A stretch of 64,000 nt of DNA from CAIQPS01 sp963721365 (GTDB lineage Bacteria > Actinomycetota > Thermoleophilia > RBG-16-64-13). The stretch spans positions 1-64,000 of the forward strand of contig CAVRJE010000008.1 of NCBI GenBank assembly GCA_963721365.1, read 5' to 3'. A model generated the notes under the pieces. The model had not been told where the DNA came from, did not search any database, and saw only the letters and a program-made list of their open reading frames with translations. Shown piece by piece: positions 46,203-57,027 of the stretch (the first letter of the stretch is position 1; the number at the start of each line of letters is the position of its first letter). The translations under genes were made by a program, and so were the position numbers.

Positions 46203-47386
46203 CTACGCGCGCGCTCGCTTGCCGCCCGTCGCACACTTCCAGATAGTCTCATCGTACCGGGTTTTCAAACTGCCCCAATCGAATCGCGCCGCCCACGTCC
46301 GCTGCCAGTCCTCCGACCACTGGTGGGGATCGGCCAGCGCCCGGGTCAAAGCACCCACGAGGTCACCTTCCCCGTACAGCACTTCTCCATGCGCCTCTGC
46401 GGGGATCAGTTCCGGATAGCTCAGGCGGTTCGGCAACACCGGCCGGCACCCGCAGTACACCGCCTCGAGCACCGCCACCCCGAAGAACTCGTGGATGGCG
46501 GTCGACACCACGACGTCGCCGGCCCAGAGCAGGGCAGCGTAGTCCAGAGCGGTTCTCGATTCTTCCCCAGTGCACCACGCGATCGGCAAGCGCCGATCTG
46601 GCGCGCACGAAGTCCTCGGAGGGAACCGCGGCACCGGAGCCGGCGACGGCCAGACGGAACGCGACCCCTCTGCCCCTGAGCGCCTCGAGAGCGCGAAACA
46701 GGTCCTCCGGAGCCTTGTCGTACTCCCAGCGTTGGTTCCACACGATGAGCGGACCGGCAGCGGGGTCACCCCAGCGGCCGGCCGCGACGTCCGCCGCCGC
46801 TCGCGACCGGTGGCGGTCGAGAGCCCGGAGGTCGCATCCCAGGGGCAACACCCTCGACTTGGCGGCGATCTCTTCGGCACCCACGCCGGTATCGCGTCGG
46901 GCATGGCCGCCAGGAGTATCGACCGCGGCCGAGAGGAATTCCTGCCGGTGGTATGCGCTGTTGAAAAGGACGATGTCGGCCGCCACTGCCGTGGTCAGGT
47001 TCTTGAACCCGTACCCCAGGTCGCGCTCCACTCCCGGCGGCAAGGGATAGGTGAGTTGGTTCTCGTGGAAATACACGATCGACGGGATGCGCCCGGGGCC
47101 GGCCGGCGACGGCGCCGCCGGCGCCCGCGCCCGGAGTCGAGAGCCGGAGAAACACCGGGAGGTCGAGCATATCCGAGGCGAAGAAGACGTCCGGCCGGCC
47201 TCCGCCCCCGACGAGGTCCCGGGCTTGATCGGCGAGGGTCAGAGCTCCTCCGTGCATGCGCCACTTCCAGTGCCTGCCGGGAAGGGTCAGCAAACTGAAC
47301 TCGTGGCTCGAATGCCGCGAGAGGCCATCGAGGAACTGCCGGTGGGAGCCTCCGTAGTACGGCTCGAGAGCCCAGACCCTGACCAA
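46203..47386 (-). CDS. Glycosyltransferase of the tRNA-queuosine mannosyltransferase (DUF3524/GTDC1) family, frameshifted
   Basis: About 394 residues with shifts near 47085 and 46560. The N-terminal domain is diagnostic: ALEPYYGGSHRQFLDGLSRH, LLTLPGRHWKWRMHGGALTL, FFASDMLDLPVFL, YFHENQLTYPLPPGVERDLG and ADIVLFNSAYHRQEFL. The C-terminal GT-B part contains NQRWEYDKAPEDLFRALEAL, VVSTAIHEFFGVAVLEAVYC (E-x7-E sugar-nucleotide site) and PNRLSYPELIPAEAHGEVLY. The animal homologue (GTDC1/QTMAN) mannosylates queuosine in tRNA-Asp; the bacterial members of the family are less studied. The start is TTG 47386, with GTG 47394 possible after an indel. Confidence 0.85.
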
Positions 47387-47531
47387 GCGTCACCGTCCTT
47401 CGCGGTCCAGCTTGCCGCGCCTGGCGGTCCAGGCCGCCGCGCTTCGCAGTTCAAAACGCCGCCTCGATTCTATATCCTTCTCGGTGTGGATACGGCGCGT
47501 AATGAGGGCAGACCGACATGGCAAGCACGTG

Positions 47532-48577
47532 ATGAGCGGCACCGAGACGAGCAGAACCGGCGATCTCCCCCCGATCGGGGCCCAACTCTCTTCCGCGGGC
47601 GGGTTCACGCCGGTCCCGCAGCGAGCCGTGGACATCGGCGCCGAGGTGGTGCAGATCTTCAACACCAACCCGCGCACCTGGAAGCCGCGAATCCCGGCCC
47701 CCGGGGAGATCGAGGCCTTCGCCGCCGGGCTGCGCCAGCACGGGCTGCGGCTGTTCTTCCACAGCATCTATCTCATCAACCTCGCCTCTCCCGACGAGGA
47801 GTTGCGGCGCCGCTCCTCCGAGGCCCTGGCGCTCGCGCTGGCGACGGGCGCCGTCGCCGGCGCCGAAGCCGTCGTGGTCCACGTCGGCTCGCACCGCGGA
47901 GAAACGGCGGAGGCGGAGCGGCGGGTGATGAGGTCGATCTCCGAAGCCGCGACACTCGCCGTGGCGAGCAGTCCGCCATGGCCGGCGGCTCGCCGCACTC
48001 CCCGCCGGTCCCGCGCTCCCCGCCCTGCTGCTCGAGACCGGCACCGGCGCCGGCAACACGCTGGGCGGGCGGCTGGAGGAGATCGCGACCCTGCTCTCCC
48101 TCGAGGAGGCCGTCGGGCTTGGCGCGCGCTCTTCCTCTGGGCATCTGCATCGACACGGCCCACCTGTTCGCCGCGGGCTACGCGGTGCACGAGGAGGCGG
48201 GGCTGGAGGAACTGATCGAGCGGCTGCGGGCGCTGGGGCTGCTCGAGCGGATCGGGCTGGTCCATCTCAACGACTCCAAGACCCCGTTCGGCGTCAAGCG
48301 CGACCAGCACGAGAACCTCGGCGAAGGCTTGATCGGCTACGAGGGTCTCGCCCGGGTGGTCCGCCACCCGGCCCTCGCCCACGTGCCGTTCGTGCTCGAA
48401 GTGCCCGGCGCGGACGGCCACGGACCCGACGCGGCCAACATGGCACTGGCGAAGGCCATGCGGGCGGGCGCCGCGCAGCCTGGACGCGCTACCGGCCGGC
48501 CGCAAGCGGGCGAGGCGGCTCCAGCCCCACCAGCTCCGCCTGGACCTGCCGGAACCGGTCGAGCACGGCCAGAGTGA
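47532..48577 (+). CDS. nfo: Endonuclease IV (apurinic/apyrimidinic endonuclease), frameshifted
   Basis: A TIM-barrel AP endonuclease of about 315 residues, shifts near 47970 and 48120. Motifs: IGAQLSSAGGFTPVPQRAVD, VQIFNTNPRTWK, HSIYLINLASPDEELRRRSS, VVVHVGSHRGE (zinc ligand His), LLLETGTGAGNTLGGRLEEI, CIDTAHLFAAGY and VHLNDSKTPFGVKRDQHENL (zinc ligands). It incises abasic sites in base excision repair. The homologous part ends near 48475; the remaining residues to TGA overlap the convergent aminotransferase gene and are probably out of frame. The start ATG 47532 is chosen from homology; ATG 47502 is possible. Confidence 0.9.
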
Positions 48578-49392
48578 CCGGGCCCGGCCGGCCATCGCCC
48601 ACCACGTGGCTGCCCACCCGCACCACGGGCAGCATGTCCTTGAGGGTCGACGCGGTGAAGACCTCGCAGTCGGCCGGCGCCGCGGAGGTGATATCGGCCA
48701 GGCTGAACGCCCTCTCCTCCACCGTGTAGCCCATCTCCCGGGCGATCTCGATCACATGCAGCCGGGTGATGCCGCCCAGGATGCGGTTGCTGAGCGGATG
48801 CGTGCGGATGACGCCGTCCAGCACCGCGAACACGTTGGACGAGCCCCCCTCGCGCACGACGCCCTGCTGGGTCGAGGAACAGGGCCTCGTCGGCGCCGGC
48901 CTCCTTGGCCTCTTCTTTGGCGAGGACGGCGGCCAGCAGGTTGGTGGACTTGATGTCGCACCGGGCCCAGCGCTGGTCCTCGACGGGATGGAGCGCGGTC
49001 CCGGCGAAGATCTCGGCCTCGGTGGGCAGCTTCTTGACGCGGGCGTAGGCGAGCACGGTGGGGTTCGGCGGATGCGGGAACACGAAGTCCCGCGGCGCGG
49101 CGCCCCGGGTCACCTGCACGTACACCATCCCGTCGACGAGGCCGGAGCGCTCCACCAACTCGGGCAGCACGGTCTCGAAGGTGTGGCCTGCCGAAGCCTC
49201 CGTCAGCCGCATCTCGCCCAGGCTGCGCTCCAGGCGGTGCAGATGGTCCTCCAGCCACACCAGGCGGCCGTTCATGACCTTGATGACCTCGTAGACGCCG
49301 TCGCCCAGCTCGAAGCCGCGGTCTTCGACGCGCACCCAGCCCTCGTCCAGAGACTTGAACTCGCCGTTCAGATACAGCGTCTCGCTATCCAT
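48489..49392 (-). CDS. Class IV aminotransferase (D-amino acid or branched-chain type), frameshifted
   Basis: About 300 residues, one shift near 48862. PLP-dependent, fold type IV. Motifs: YLNGEF, VRVEDRGFELGDGVYEVIKV, the catalytic Lys in CDIKSTNLLAAVLAKEEAKE, EALF then REGGSSNVFAV, NRILGGITRLHVIEIAREMG, FTASTLKDMLPVVRV. The DRG-F-x-x-GDGVYEV signature and IKS are those of D-amino acid transaminases, though some branched-chain enzymes look alike. D-alanine or D-glutamate for peptidoglycan is a likely product. It starts 16 nt from the divergent GNAT gene. Confidence 0.85.
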
Positions 49393-49408
49393 CTGCTACC
49401 CTCGTCTC

Positions 49409-49886
49409 ATGATCGCCTATCGCCAAGCCACCCAGGCCGACGCGCCTGCGGTCCTGTCTCTCCTCGAAGAGATCATGGAGCACCACGCGGTCTCTCCCCC
49501 GGAGCCGCCCGCCTGGCCGCCATCGTCTCACAGCATTATCGCAGCGCCGGACCATTGTTTCCTGGTCGCAGAGATGGCCGGGGCCGGCGAGGCCAGGCAC
49601 CTCGCCGGGCATGTGCGCCCTCGTCTTCTCCATCAGCACGTGGTCGGCCTCGCCCGTCTGCGAGCTGCAGGACGTGATCGTCACCGAGGAGTACCGCCGG
49701 GAGGACGTCGGCCGCGGGCTCATCGCCGCCGCCGAGGAGATCGCCCGGGCGCGCGGCTGCAGCCGCCTGTTCCTGCTCGCCGAGTCGTGGAACCTGGGCG
49801 CGCACGCCTTCTACCGCAGCCTGGGGCTGAGCGAGAAGACCTGCCTCTACTTCGAGCGGGACCTGAGAGCGTCGGGCGCCGACTGA
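49409..49886 (+). CDS. GNAT family N-acetyltransferase, frameshifted
   Basis: ATG 49409 opens a 159-residue protein, with a shift near 49612. The core contains YRQATQADAPAVLSLLEEIM, then CELQDVIVTEEYRREDVGRG (V/I-x-x-x-x-R-x-x-G-x-G acetyl-CoA loop) and NLGAHAFYRSLGLSEKTCLY. The substrate is not known; the pattern Y-R-R-E-D-V-G-R-G-L is common in ribosomal-protein and small-molecule acetylases. It diverges from the aminotransferase start, and its promoter must overlap that gene. Confidence 0.8.
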
Positions 49887-49944
49887 GGGCACGGAGCGCC
49901 GCTCACGGTCCCGATCCGTCCGCCTACCGCCCCCGCCCGCGGAC

Positions 49945-51232
49945 CTACCGCAGGAAGGGCGGGACCTCCAGCTCCTCGCCGTCCGGGCCGGTCGGTGGGC
50001 TCTCCGCGCTCGCGTCCCGCGTGGCCTCGCGGGCGTCTTCCCGGGACAGCACGGCAGGCTCGGGCGCCGGTGCGGCAGCCTCATCGCCAACTGACTCCTG
50101 AACCGGGGTCTGCCGTGCCGCCGCAGTATCCTGCCGGGCGGTGCCACGCTGTTCGGACGCAGGTTCCTCGCTGGTGACGTCGAAGCCGGCGGCCACCACG
50201 GTCACCCACAAGGTGTCGCCCAGCGTCTCGTCGACCACGGCTCCGAAGATGATGTTGGCCTCGGGGTCGGCGGCGGCATTGATGATCTCCGCGACCTCGT
50301 TGACCTCGTACAGCGAGAGATCGGAGCCGCCGCTGATGTTCAGCAGGATGCCGCGCGCCCCGTCGATGGAAGTCTCGAGAAGCGAGGAGTTGATGGCCAT
50401 CTCGGCGGCCTTCTGCGAACGGCCCTCGCCGCGCGACCGGCCGATGCCCATGTGGGCCGTGCCGGCTCCGGTCATGATGGTGCGCACGTCGGCCAGGTCG
50501 AGGTTGATGAGTCCGGGCACGGTGACCAGGTCGCAGATGCCCTGCACGCCCTGCCGCAGCACGTCGTCGGCCAGGCGGAGAGCATCGAGCATGGAGGTGC
50601 CCCTGTCGGCCACCAGAAGCAGCTTGTCGTTGGGCACGACGATGACTGTGTCGGCCTTCTGGCGCAGCATGCGCACGCCGTCGAGAGCCTGCAGCGCCCG
50701 GCGCTTGCCCTCGAACGCGAACGGCCGCGACACAACGCCGATGGTCAGTGCGCCCAGAGACTTGGCTATCTCGGCGACCACCGGGCGCGGCACCGGTGCC
50801 GGTGCCGCCGCCCTCGCCCGCTGTGATGAACACCATGTCGCTGCCCTTGAGCATCGATTTGATCTCGTCATAGGCGGCGAGCGCGGCTTCGCGGCCGATC
50901 CGGGGGTCGGAACCGCCGCCCAGGCCCTTGGTCAACTCCCGGCCGATGCGCAGCTTGTGGTCGGCCTCGCACATGGCAAGGGCCTGAGCGTCGGTGTTGA
51001 CGGCGATGAACTCGACGCCTTCGAGGCCCGCTTCGAGCATCCGGTTGATGGCGTTGGTACCGGCCCCACCGACGCCGACGACGCGGATGACGGCAGGGAA
51101 GGTGCGCGAGGGCTGGATGAGCGACCGGCGGGCGGATTCCGCCTGCTCGGGCGACACGTCCTGGGGCTTCTCCTCGGCCGGAGTCGCGCCCTCGGCGCCT
51201 CTGAAGAGGAAGCTGAGGCCGCTGTCTTTCAT
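49945..51232 (-). CDS. ftsZ: Cell division protein FtsZ, frameshifted
   Basis: ATG 51232 lies 1 nt after the parA stop. About 430 residues, one shift near 50800. The tubulin-like GTPase motifs are VVGVGGAGTNAINRMLEAGL, DPRIGREAALAAYDEIKSML, TAGEGGGTGTGAAP (T4 loop), FAFEGKRR, PGLINLDLADVRTIM (T7, with catalytic Asp), and INSSLLETSIDGARGILLNI. The C terminus ends LEVPPFLR, the FtsA/SepF/ZipA docking peptide. Unusually, about 45 acidic and Ser-rich residues precede the first GTPase strand. FtsZ is normally in the dcw cluster; here its neighbours are parA and a radical SAM gene. Confidence 0.93.
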
Positions 51233-51233
51233 G

Positions 51234-51992
51234 CTAGATCTTTTTTCCACTGAGCACCTCTCTTGCGAGCTGCCGATATGCATTGGCCGCTTGGCTATCG
51301 GGGGCGTATTTCAGCACCGATTCCCCCTTTACCGGCGCTTCCGCGAACTTGATGGTCTTGCGGATGGGCGTGCTGAACACCAGGTCGCCGAAGTTGTGCC
51401 TAAGCACCTCGACGGCCTCTCGCCCGTGTACGGTGCGGGAATCGTACATGGTGGGCACGATACCGGCGATGTGCACCCGGGGATTGAGGTTCTCGCGGAC
51501 CAGCTCCAGAGTCTTCTCGAGCTGGGCCAAGCCGCGCAGAGAAAGATACTCGCATTGCACGGGGACGATGACCGCGTCGGCCGCGGTGAGCGCGTTGATG
51601 GTAAGCAGCCCCAGTGAGGGCGGGGTGTCGATCACGATGTAGTCGTAGCGGTCGGTCACCTGCATCAGGGCTTTGCTGAGCGCCCGCTCCCGGCCGATCT
51701 GGGCGCTGAGGGCGATCTCGGCGGCCGCCAGGTCGATGCTCGACACCACTACGTCCAGCTCGCGGCGCAGCAGCGCCTCTTCGATGTTGACCCCGTTCAC
51801 CAGCACGTCGTACATGCTGGGGCGCACCGAATCGGGGTCCACGCCCAGGCTCATGGTGAGGTTGCCCTGGGGGTCCATGTCGACCGCCAGGACCTTGTAG
51901 CCCATCTCCTGGAACGCCACCCCGAGGTTGATCGTCGTGGTCGTCTTGGCGACGCCACCTTTCTGATTCGCAAAGGCCAAGACCTTGGCCAA
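51234..51992 (-). CDS. ParA/Soj family chromosome partitioning ATPase
   Basis: Intact, 252 residues. Deviant Walker A FANQKGGVAKTTTTINLGVA, Walker A' AVDMDPQGNLTMSLG, Walker B VIDTPPSLGLLTINAL, and VPVQCEYLSLRGLAQLEKTL. TTG 51992 is preceded by GGGAGGGGGA. The protein dimerises on ATP and binds DNA non-specifically to move chromosomes or other cargo. A parB partner is not next to it: ftsZ follows instead. It may therefore be the chromosomal Soj with parB elsewhere, or a positioning ATPase acting on FtsZ. Confidence 0.93.
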   Translation of the reverse strand: MAKVLAFANQKGGVAKTTTTINLGVAFQEMGYKVLAVDMDPQGNLTMSLGVDPDSVRPSMYDVLVNGVNIEEALLRRELDVVVSSIDLAAAEIALSAQIGRERALSKALMQVTDRYDYIVIDTPPSLGLLTINALTAADAVIVPVQCEYLSLRGLAQLEKTLELVRENLNPRVHIAGIVPTMYDSRTVHGREAVEVLRHNFGDLVFSTPIRKTIKFAEAPVKGESVLKYAPDSQAANAYRQLAREVLSGKKI

Positions 51993-52097
51993 ACGTCATC
52001 CCCCTCCCGGGTTCAACAGCAAAGCGGATAGCCACGATATCTGTTCGTAAAGGATGGAGAGAATCCTCTGTGCGAGGACCGGCTCCGCGAAGCGAGT

Positions 52098-53556
52098 TTA
52101 CGGCGTCGCGGTCTCCAGGCCGGAGCCACGCGCCGAGCCCATGAAGCCGCTGTTCGCCGAAAGCGGAGGGAATTGGGATTCCGAGAAATCCCTGAGCTCG
52201 CGCAGGAACTCCCTGTTCTCCGGCACCCACTCCCAGGCGCGACTGATGAGATACCCCTCGATCTGGTGCTTGCGGTACCGCGGGGTGTCCGGATTGATGG
52301 CGAACATCCGCCTGGCCCTGTAGAAACGCTTGTGGGCGTCGAGGGTGGCCATCTGCAGCTCGTACGGGGTCATCTGCTTGGGCCAGAAGACCACGTGGTG
52401 GCCGTCGTACAGGCTCCAGTTCCTGGTGAAGATGCGGCCCTTCGGCCTCGAACTGGGCGGTCTGCGGAGTGCCGGGCAGCGGGGTAAGACACAGGAATTG
52501 GGCCGAGTTCAGGCCGTGGCCGGACGCAAAGTCGGCCGTGCTGGCGAGCGACTCCAGCGTGTCGGAGTCGGCGCCGAACACGAACATGCCGTGCGTGTTG
52601 ATGCCCCGCTTGGCCAGTGCTTCCAGCCCGCCGGCCATGTCGTCGATGCTCGATTCCTTGTGATATTCCTTGAGCGTGGCCGGGTTGACCGATTCCAGGC
52701 CCAGGTACACGATGCGGCAGCCGGCGTTCCAGAGCATGTCGAGCGTCTCTTTGTCGACGACACCGTCCTTGCAGATCGAGTCCACCCGGATCTGCGCGAA
52801 GAACGGCACCTCGAGCTTCGCCTCGATCATGCGCGCGAGGAGCTCCTTGCCTCTGCGCTTGCTGATGAAGAAGTTGTCGTCGTAGAAGAAGAGCTTCCGC
52901 GGCTTCATCCGCTGTATGTACTTCACCACTTCCGCCGGGTCCACCACCCGCACGCGGCGGCCGAACATGAGGACCACCGAGCAGAACTCGCAACCGAACG
53001 GACAGCCACGCGACGATAGGATTGGCATCGGATTGACCGCGAGTCCACCCTTTACCAGGCTCATGTCCGGCCAAGGGAGGTCGGTGAGCGAGGCCAGCAG
53101 CGGGCGAGCCGGGTTGTGGACGATAGCTCCGTCCTCGCTGCGATACGAAAGACCCTGGATGTCCTCGATCGCCCCCCGGCCCTGCAGGTGATCGACCAAC
53201 TCGATCAGGGTCTCCTCGCCCTCGTTGCGCACCACGTAGTCGCAGAAGTCAAGGGCCTCGTCGGCCATGAAGGTGACGTGGGGACCCCCCATGATCACAG
53301 GCACTCCGGCGTCGCGGATGCGTTGCGCGTACCGATAGGCTCTTACGGTGGTGGAGGTCGTAGTCGATATGCCGACCAGATCGGACGACAGAACGTCGTC
53401 CCAGTCGACATCGTTCAGGCTCTCGGCGTAGATGTGGACTTCATGACCGCGGGCGGTCATCAGCGCCCCAAGGAGCGGGAGCCCAAGGCGCATCTGTTTG
53501 ACGAAGCTGTATACGTGGAAACCTGGAGCGGCAGGTTCGATGAACGTTATTCGCAC
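52098..53556 (-). CDS. Radical SAM protein with N-terminal B12-binding-like domain, frameshifted
   Basis: GTG 53556 has GAGG upstream. About 487 residues, one shift near 52437. Residues 1-130 are a Rossmann-type B12-binding-like domain (LGLPLLGALMTARGHEVHIY, GISTTTSTTVRAYRYAQRI). The radical SAM core has SSRGCPFGCEFCSVV (C-x3-C-x2-C cluster), FYDDNFF, VDKETLDMLWNAGCRIVYLG and FVFGADSDTLESL. The conserved D-x-H-x-x-G base-off motif is not obvious. Members methylate lipids, hopanoids, bacteriochlorophyll or small molecules. A C-terminal DUF4070-like segment is suggested by WPKQMTPYELQMATLDAHKR. The substrate is unknown. Confidence 0.9.
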
Positions 53557-53683
53557 GCCCGCCTCTCGGAGTATCGATGGTTGGCGGAACGTATGGTAAC
53601 ACACCCCTCTTTGGCTGCCCGCCTCGCAGGCGTTCGTCAGCGCCTTCCGGCAGGGCGGGTGAACGAGCTACCATGAAATCCTG

Positions 53684-55152
53684 ATGCCGTACACGGTGCA
53701 CAGCGAGCAGGATCGCGAGCGGATGCTGGAGGCGATTGGCGCTTCCAGTACCGACGATCTTTTCGTCCAGATACCCGGGGAGCTTCGAAAAGCGCCCCTC
53801 CGGCTCCCCCCGGGCTTGAGCGAGCAGGAGACGCGGACGCGGACCGATGCGCTTGCCGCCGCCGATCGTCCTCCGGGCCCGGCGTCCTTCCTCGGCGCCG
53901 GGTACTACCGCCACTTCGTGCCGGCCGCCGTCCGGGCTCTGGTGTCGCGAAGCGAGTTCGCCACCGCCTACACCCCATACCAGCCGGAAGTGAGCCAGGG
54001 CACCCTCGAGCACATCTTCGAGTTCCAGACCTGCATCTGCGAGCTCACGGGCATGGACGTGGCGAACGCCTCCCTTTACGACGGCCCCTCGGCGCTCGCG
54101 GAAGGGGCGTTCATGGCGCTGCGCGCCACCCGGCGGAACGAGATCGCGGTGTCGGCGGGAGTGCATCCCGAGGCCCGGCTGGTACTGGCCACCTACGCGA
54201 GCGGCCCGTCCATCCCGCTCCGTGTCCTGCCCCTGCACGCGGGCACCGGCGCGACGGCGAGGCCGGAGCGCGGAGAGCTACCGTCTGGGGTCGGCGCCGT
54301 GCTCGTCCAGCAGCCGAATCATCTTGGGGTCATCGAGGATCTCGAGCCTCTGGCCGCAGCGGCCCACGCGAGCGGGGCGCTCCTGGTGGTGTCGGTGAAC
54401 CCCGCTACGCTGGGACTGCTCGAGTCCCCCGGCGCCCTCGGCGCCGATATCGTGGTGGGGGACGCTCAGGTCTTCGGCTGTCCGCCCTCGTTCGGCGGGC
54501 CTTCGGTGGGGTTCCTCGCCTGCCGGAAGGATCACGTGCGCCAGATCCCGGGCCGGCTGGTGAGCCAGACGGTCGATGAGGACGGCCGGGTCTGCTACAC
54601 GCTCACTCTGCAGGCGCGGGAGCAGCATATCCGCAGGGCCAAGGCCACCTCGAACATCTGCTCCAACCAGGCACTCAGCGCCCTGGCGGCGACGATACAC
54701 CTCGCGCTGCTCGGGCCCGCCGGTCTACGGGACCGGGGCGAGATCTGTCTGCGCCGGGCCCACTTCTTGCGCTCCCGCCTCTGCGCGCTTCCGGGGGTGC
54801 GCCCCCTGGTGGACGGCCCGTTCTTCAACGAGTTCGCCCTGCGGCTGCCCTGCCGGGCGGAGGACTTCGCCCTCGCCATGCGGGCGCGCGGAGTCGACCC
54901 GGGCGTGCCGCTCACCCGGCTGTGGCAAGGACAGTCGGCGGACCTGGACGGCGGGGCGGTCGAAATGCCGGTCGAGGAAGCTCTACTGGTAGCCGTTACA
55001 GAGCTCAATCCGCCGGAAGCGCTCACCAAGTACGTCGAGGTGGCCGCGTCCGTCCTCGCCTCCCTCGGCGCGGCGCCGGACGGCTCGCGGGGCTGGCCTC
55101 GGCACCGGGCGGCGCGACGCCGGACGCCGGACGCCCAGGAGAGGTCTCATGA
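53684..55152 (+). CDS. gcvPA: Glycine dehydrogenase (decarboxylating) subunit 1, frameshifted near its end
   Basis: About 488 residues, the usual GcvPA length. Family motifs: SFLGAGYYRHFVPAAVRALV, FATAYTPYQPEVSQGTLEHI, FQTCICELTGMDVANASLYD, VQQPNHLGVIEDLEPL, FGGPSVGFLACRKDHVRQIP and RAKATSNICSNQALSALAAT. A shift near 55095 takes the frame to a TGA at 55150-55152 that overlaps the gcvPB start. Subunit 1 carries part of the glycine decarboxylase active site; PLP is bound by subunit 2. ATG 53684 has no strong binding site. Confidence 0.93.
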
Positions 55153-56610
55153 GCCCCGAGCGCCTGGAACCGCCCATCTTCGCGCACAGCGTGCCGGGCC
55201 ATCGCGGCGTCGACCTGCCCGCCCCCGGAGTCCCGGCGGCCGACCTGGCCGATCTGCTGCCGCACGTGCGGCTGCGCGCAGGCCCCACCCGCGCTGCCCG
55301 AAGTCGCCGAGGCACAGGTGGTGCGCCACTACACCCGCCTCGCCCATCTCAACCACTGCGTCGACACCGGCTTCTATCCCCTGGGATCGTGCACCATGAA
55401 GTACAACCCCAAGGTCAACGACGAGGTGGCGGCCCTGCCGGGCTTTGCCGAGCTCCACCCCTACCAGGCCGAGGCGGACGTTCAGGGGATCCTCGAGCTC
55501 ATGCACGAGCTCGAGCAGGGGCTGCTGGAGATAACGGGCATGTACCGGGCCAGCCTCCAGCCCGCGGCGGGCGCCCAGGGAGAGCTCGCCGGGATCCTCA
55601 TGATCAAGGCCTATCACCGGGACCACTCGCCCTCGGAGCGCGACACGGTGATCGTGCCCGACTCGGCCCACGGCACCAATCTTTCGTCGGCCACCATGGG
55701 CGGCTTCAAGGTCGTCGAGATCCCCAGCTCGAGCCGCGGTCTGGTGGATCTCGAGACTCTGCGCGCCAACCTCTCCGAGCGCACCGCGGCGATCATGCTC
55801 ACCAACCCCAACACTCTCGGTCTCTTCGAGGAAGACATCCTCGAGATCTCCCGCCTGGTGCATGAGGCCGGCGCCCTCTGCTACTACGACGGCGCGAATC
55901 TCAACGCCATCATGGGAAAGGCCCGCCCCGGGGACATGGGGATGGACGTGGTGCACCTCAACCTGCACAAGACCTTCTCGACCCCCCACGGAGGTGGAGG
56001 GCCGGGAGCGGGGCCGGTGGCGGTCTCGCAGCGCCTCGAGCCCTACCTGCCGCTGCCCCTCGTCGCTCCTGCCCCGGACGGCGGAGGCTATCGCCTCGAC
56101 TACCACCGCCCGCAGAGCATCGGCCGGATGAAGGGCTTCTACGGCAACATCGGCGTTCTCATCCGCGCGTACTGCTATCTGCTACGCATGGGAGGCGACG
56201 GGCTCACGCAGGCGAGCGAGGACGCGGTCCTTAACGCCAACTACCTGCGGGCCCGCCTGGAGCACCTCTATCCGCTTCCGTTCGACGGCCCTTCGATGCA
56301 CGAATTCGTTCTCTCCGCCGCGGCCGCCGGCCCCGGAGCCGCCCATGATATCGCCAAGAGGATCCTCGACTTCGGGGTGCATGCGCCTACGGTCTACTTC
56401 CCCCTGATCGTGCAGGAAGCCCTGATGATCGAGCCGACCGAGACCGAGGACCTGACGACACTCGACTACTTCGCCGAGATCATGGAGCGGATACACGGGG
56501 AACTGACGGACGACCCGGAGGTAGTGACGACCGCTCCCCACTCCACGCCGGTGCGGCGGCCCGACGAAGCGCAAGCGGCCCGCGACCCCATTCTCCGCTG
56601 GTCGCCCTGA
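55149..56610 (+). CDS. gcvPB: Glycine dehydrogenase (decarboxylating) subunit 2, frameshifted
   Basis: About 487 residues; one shift near 55285. PLP-binding subunit of P-protein: NHCVDTGFYPLGSCTMKYNP, SLQPAAGAQGELAGILMIKA, VPDSAHGTNLSSATMGGFKV, and the Schiff-base Lys in VHLNLHKTFSTPHGGGGPGA. The C terminus has IEPTETEDLTTLDYFAEIM. Together with gcvPA it releases CO2 from glycine and loads the methylamine on GcvH. The start ATG 55149 overlaps the gcvPA stop (ATGA). gcvT, gcvH and lpd are not seen in the window. The two-subunit form is common in anaerobes and thermophiles. Confidence 0.96.
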
Positions 56611-56682
56611 TATACGTTTGAGCTTCGCCGCTGTGGGTATCAAGAGCAGGTTACCGGTCGAAGCGAGATCGAGAAGGTGGCC

Positions 56683-57024
56683 ATGGACGTGAGAGTCTCC
56701 CGGCTTGGGGACACGCCGCTGATCGAGGCGCACGGAGACATAGACCACAGCAATTGCGGCTCGGTGGAAGTAGCTCTCAGCAACGTCCTGGATGAGGGCG
56801 ACGTCGTGGTGTTGCTGGACCTCCGCTATGTGACCTACATCGACAGCGGGGGTCTATCTGTCCTACTTTCCGGAGTCCGCCGCCTGCGCGACCGGGGCTG
56901 GCTGGGCGTCGTGGGCCCCAACCCGAACGTCCGGCGCCTTCTCGAGATAGTCGGCCTGCTGGTGGATCCCAACTTCCGGGTCTTCGAGCGATCTTGGGGA
57001 GGCCGAAGCCGGCCTGTCGCGTAG
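56683..57024 (+). CDS. STAS domain anti-sigma-factor antagonist
   Basis: ATG 56683 follows GAAGGTGGCC (GTG 56677 would add two residues). 113 residues. SpoIIAA/RsbV-like: DTPLIEAHGDIDHSNCGSVE, VVVLLDLRYVTYIDSGGLSV and LLSGVRRLRDRGWLGVVGPN. The Ser in IDSGGL is the residue phosphorylated by anti-sigma kinases. No kinase (RsbW-like) gene or sigma factor is nearby, so the protein acts on a partner encoded elsewhere. Intact, ending about 0-40 nt from the selD 3' end. Confidence 0.85.
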   Translation: MDVRVSRLGDTPLIEAHGDIDHSNCGSVEVALSNVLDEGDVVVLLDLRYVTYIDSGGLSVLLSGVRRLRDRGWLGVVGPNPNVRRLLEIVGLLVDPNFRVFERSWGGRSRPVA

Positions 57025-57027
57025 GCG

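Noticed and set aside
53557..53683. Glycine riboswitch before gcvPA
   Set aside because: The 127-nt gap has no glycine aptamer core sequence and is short for the usual tandem form.
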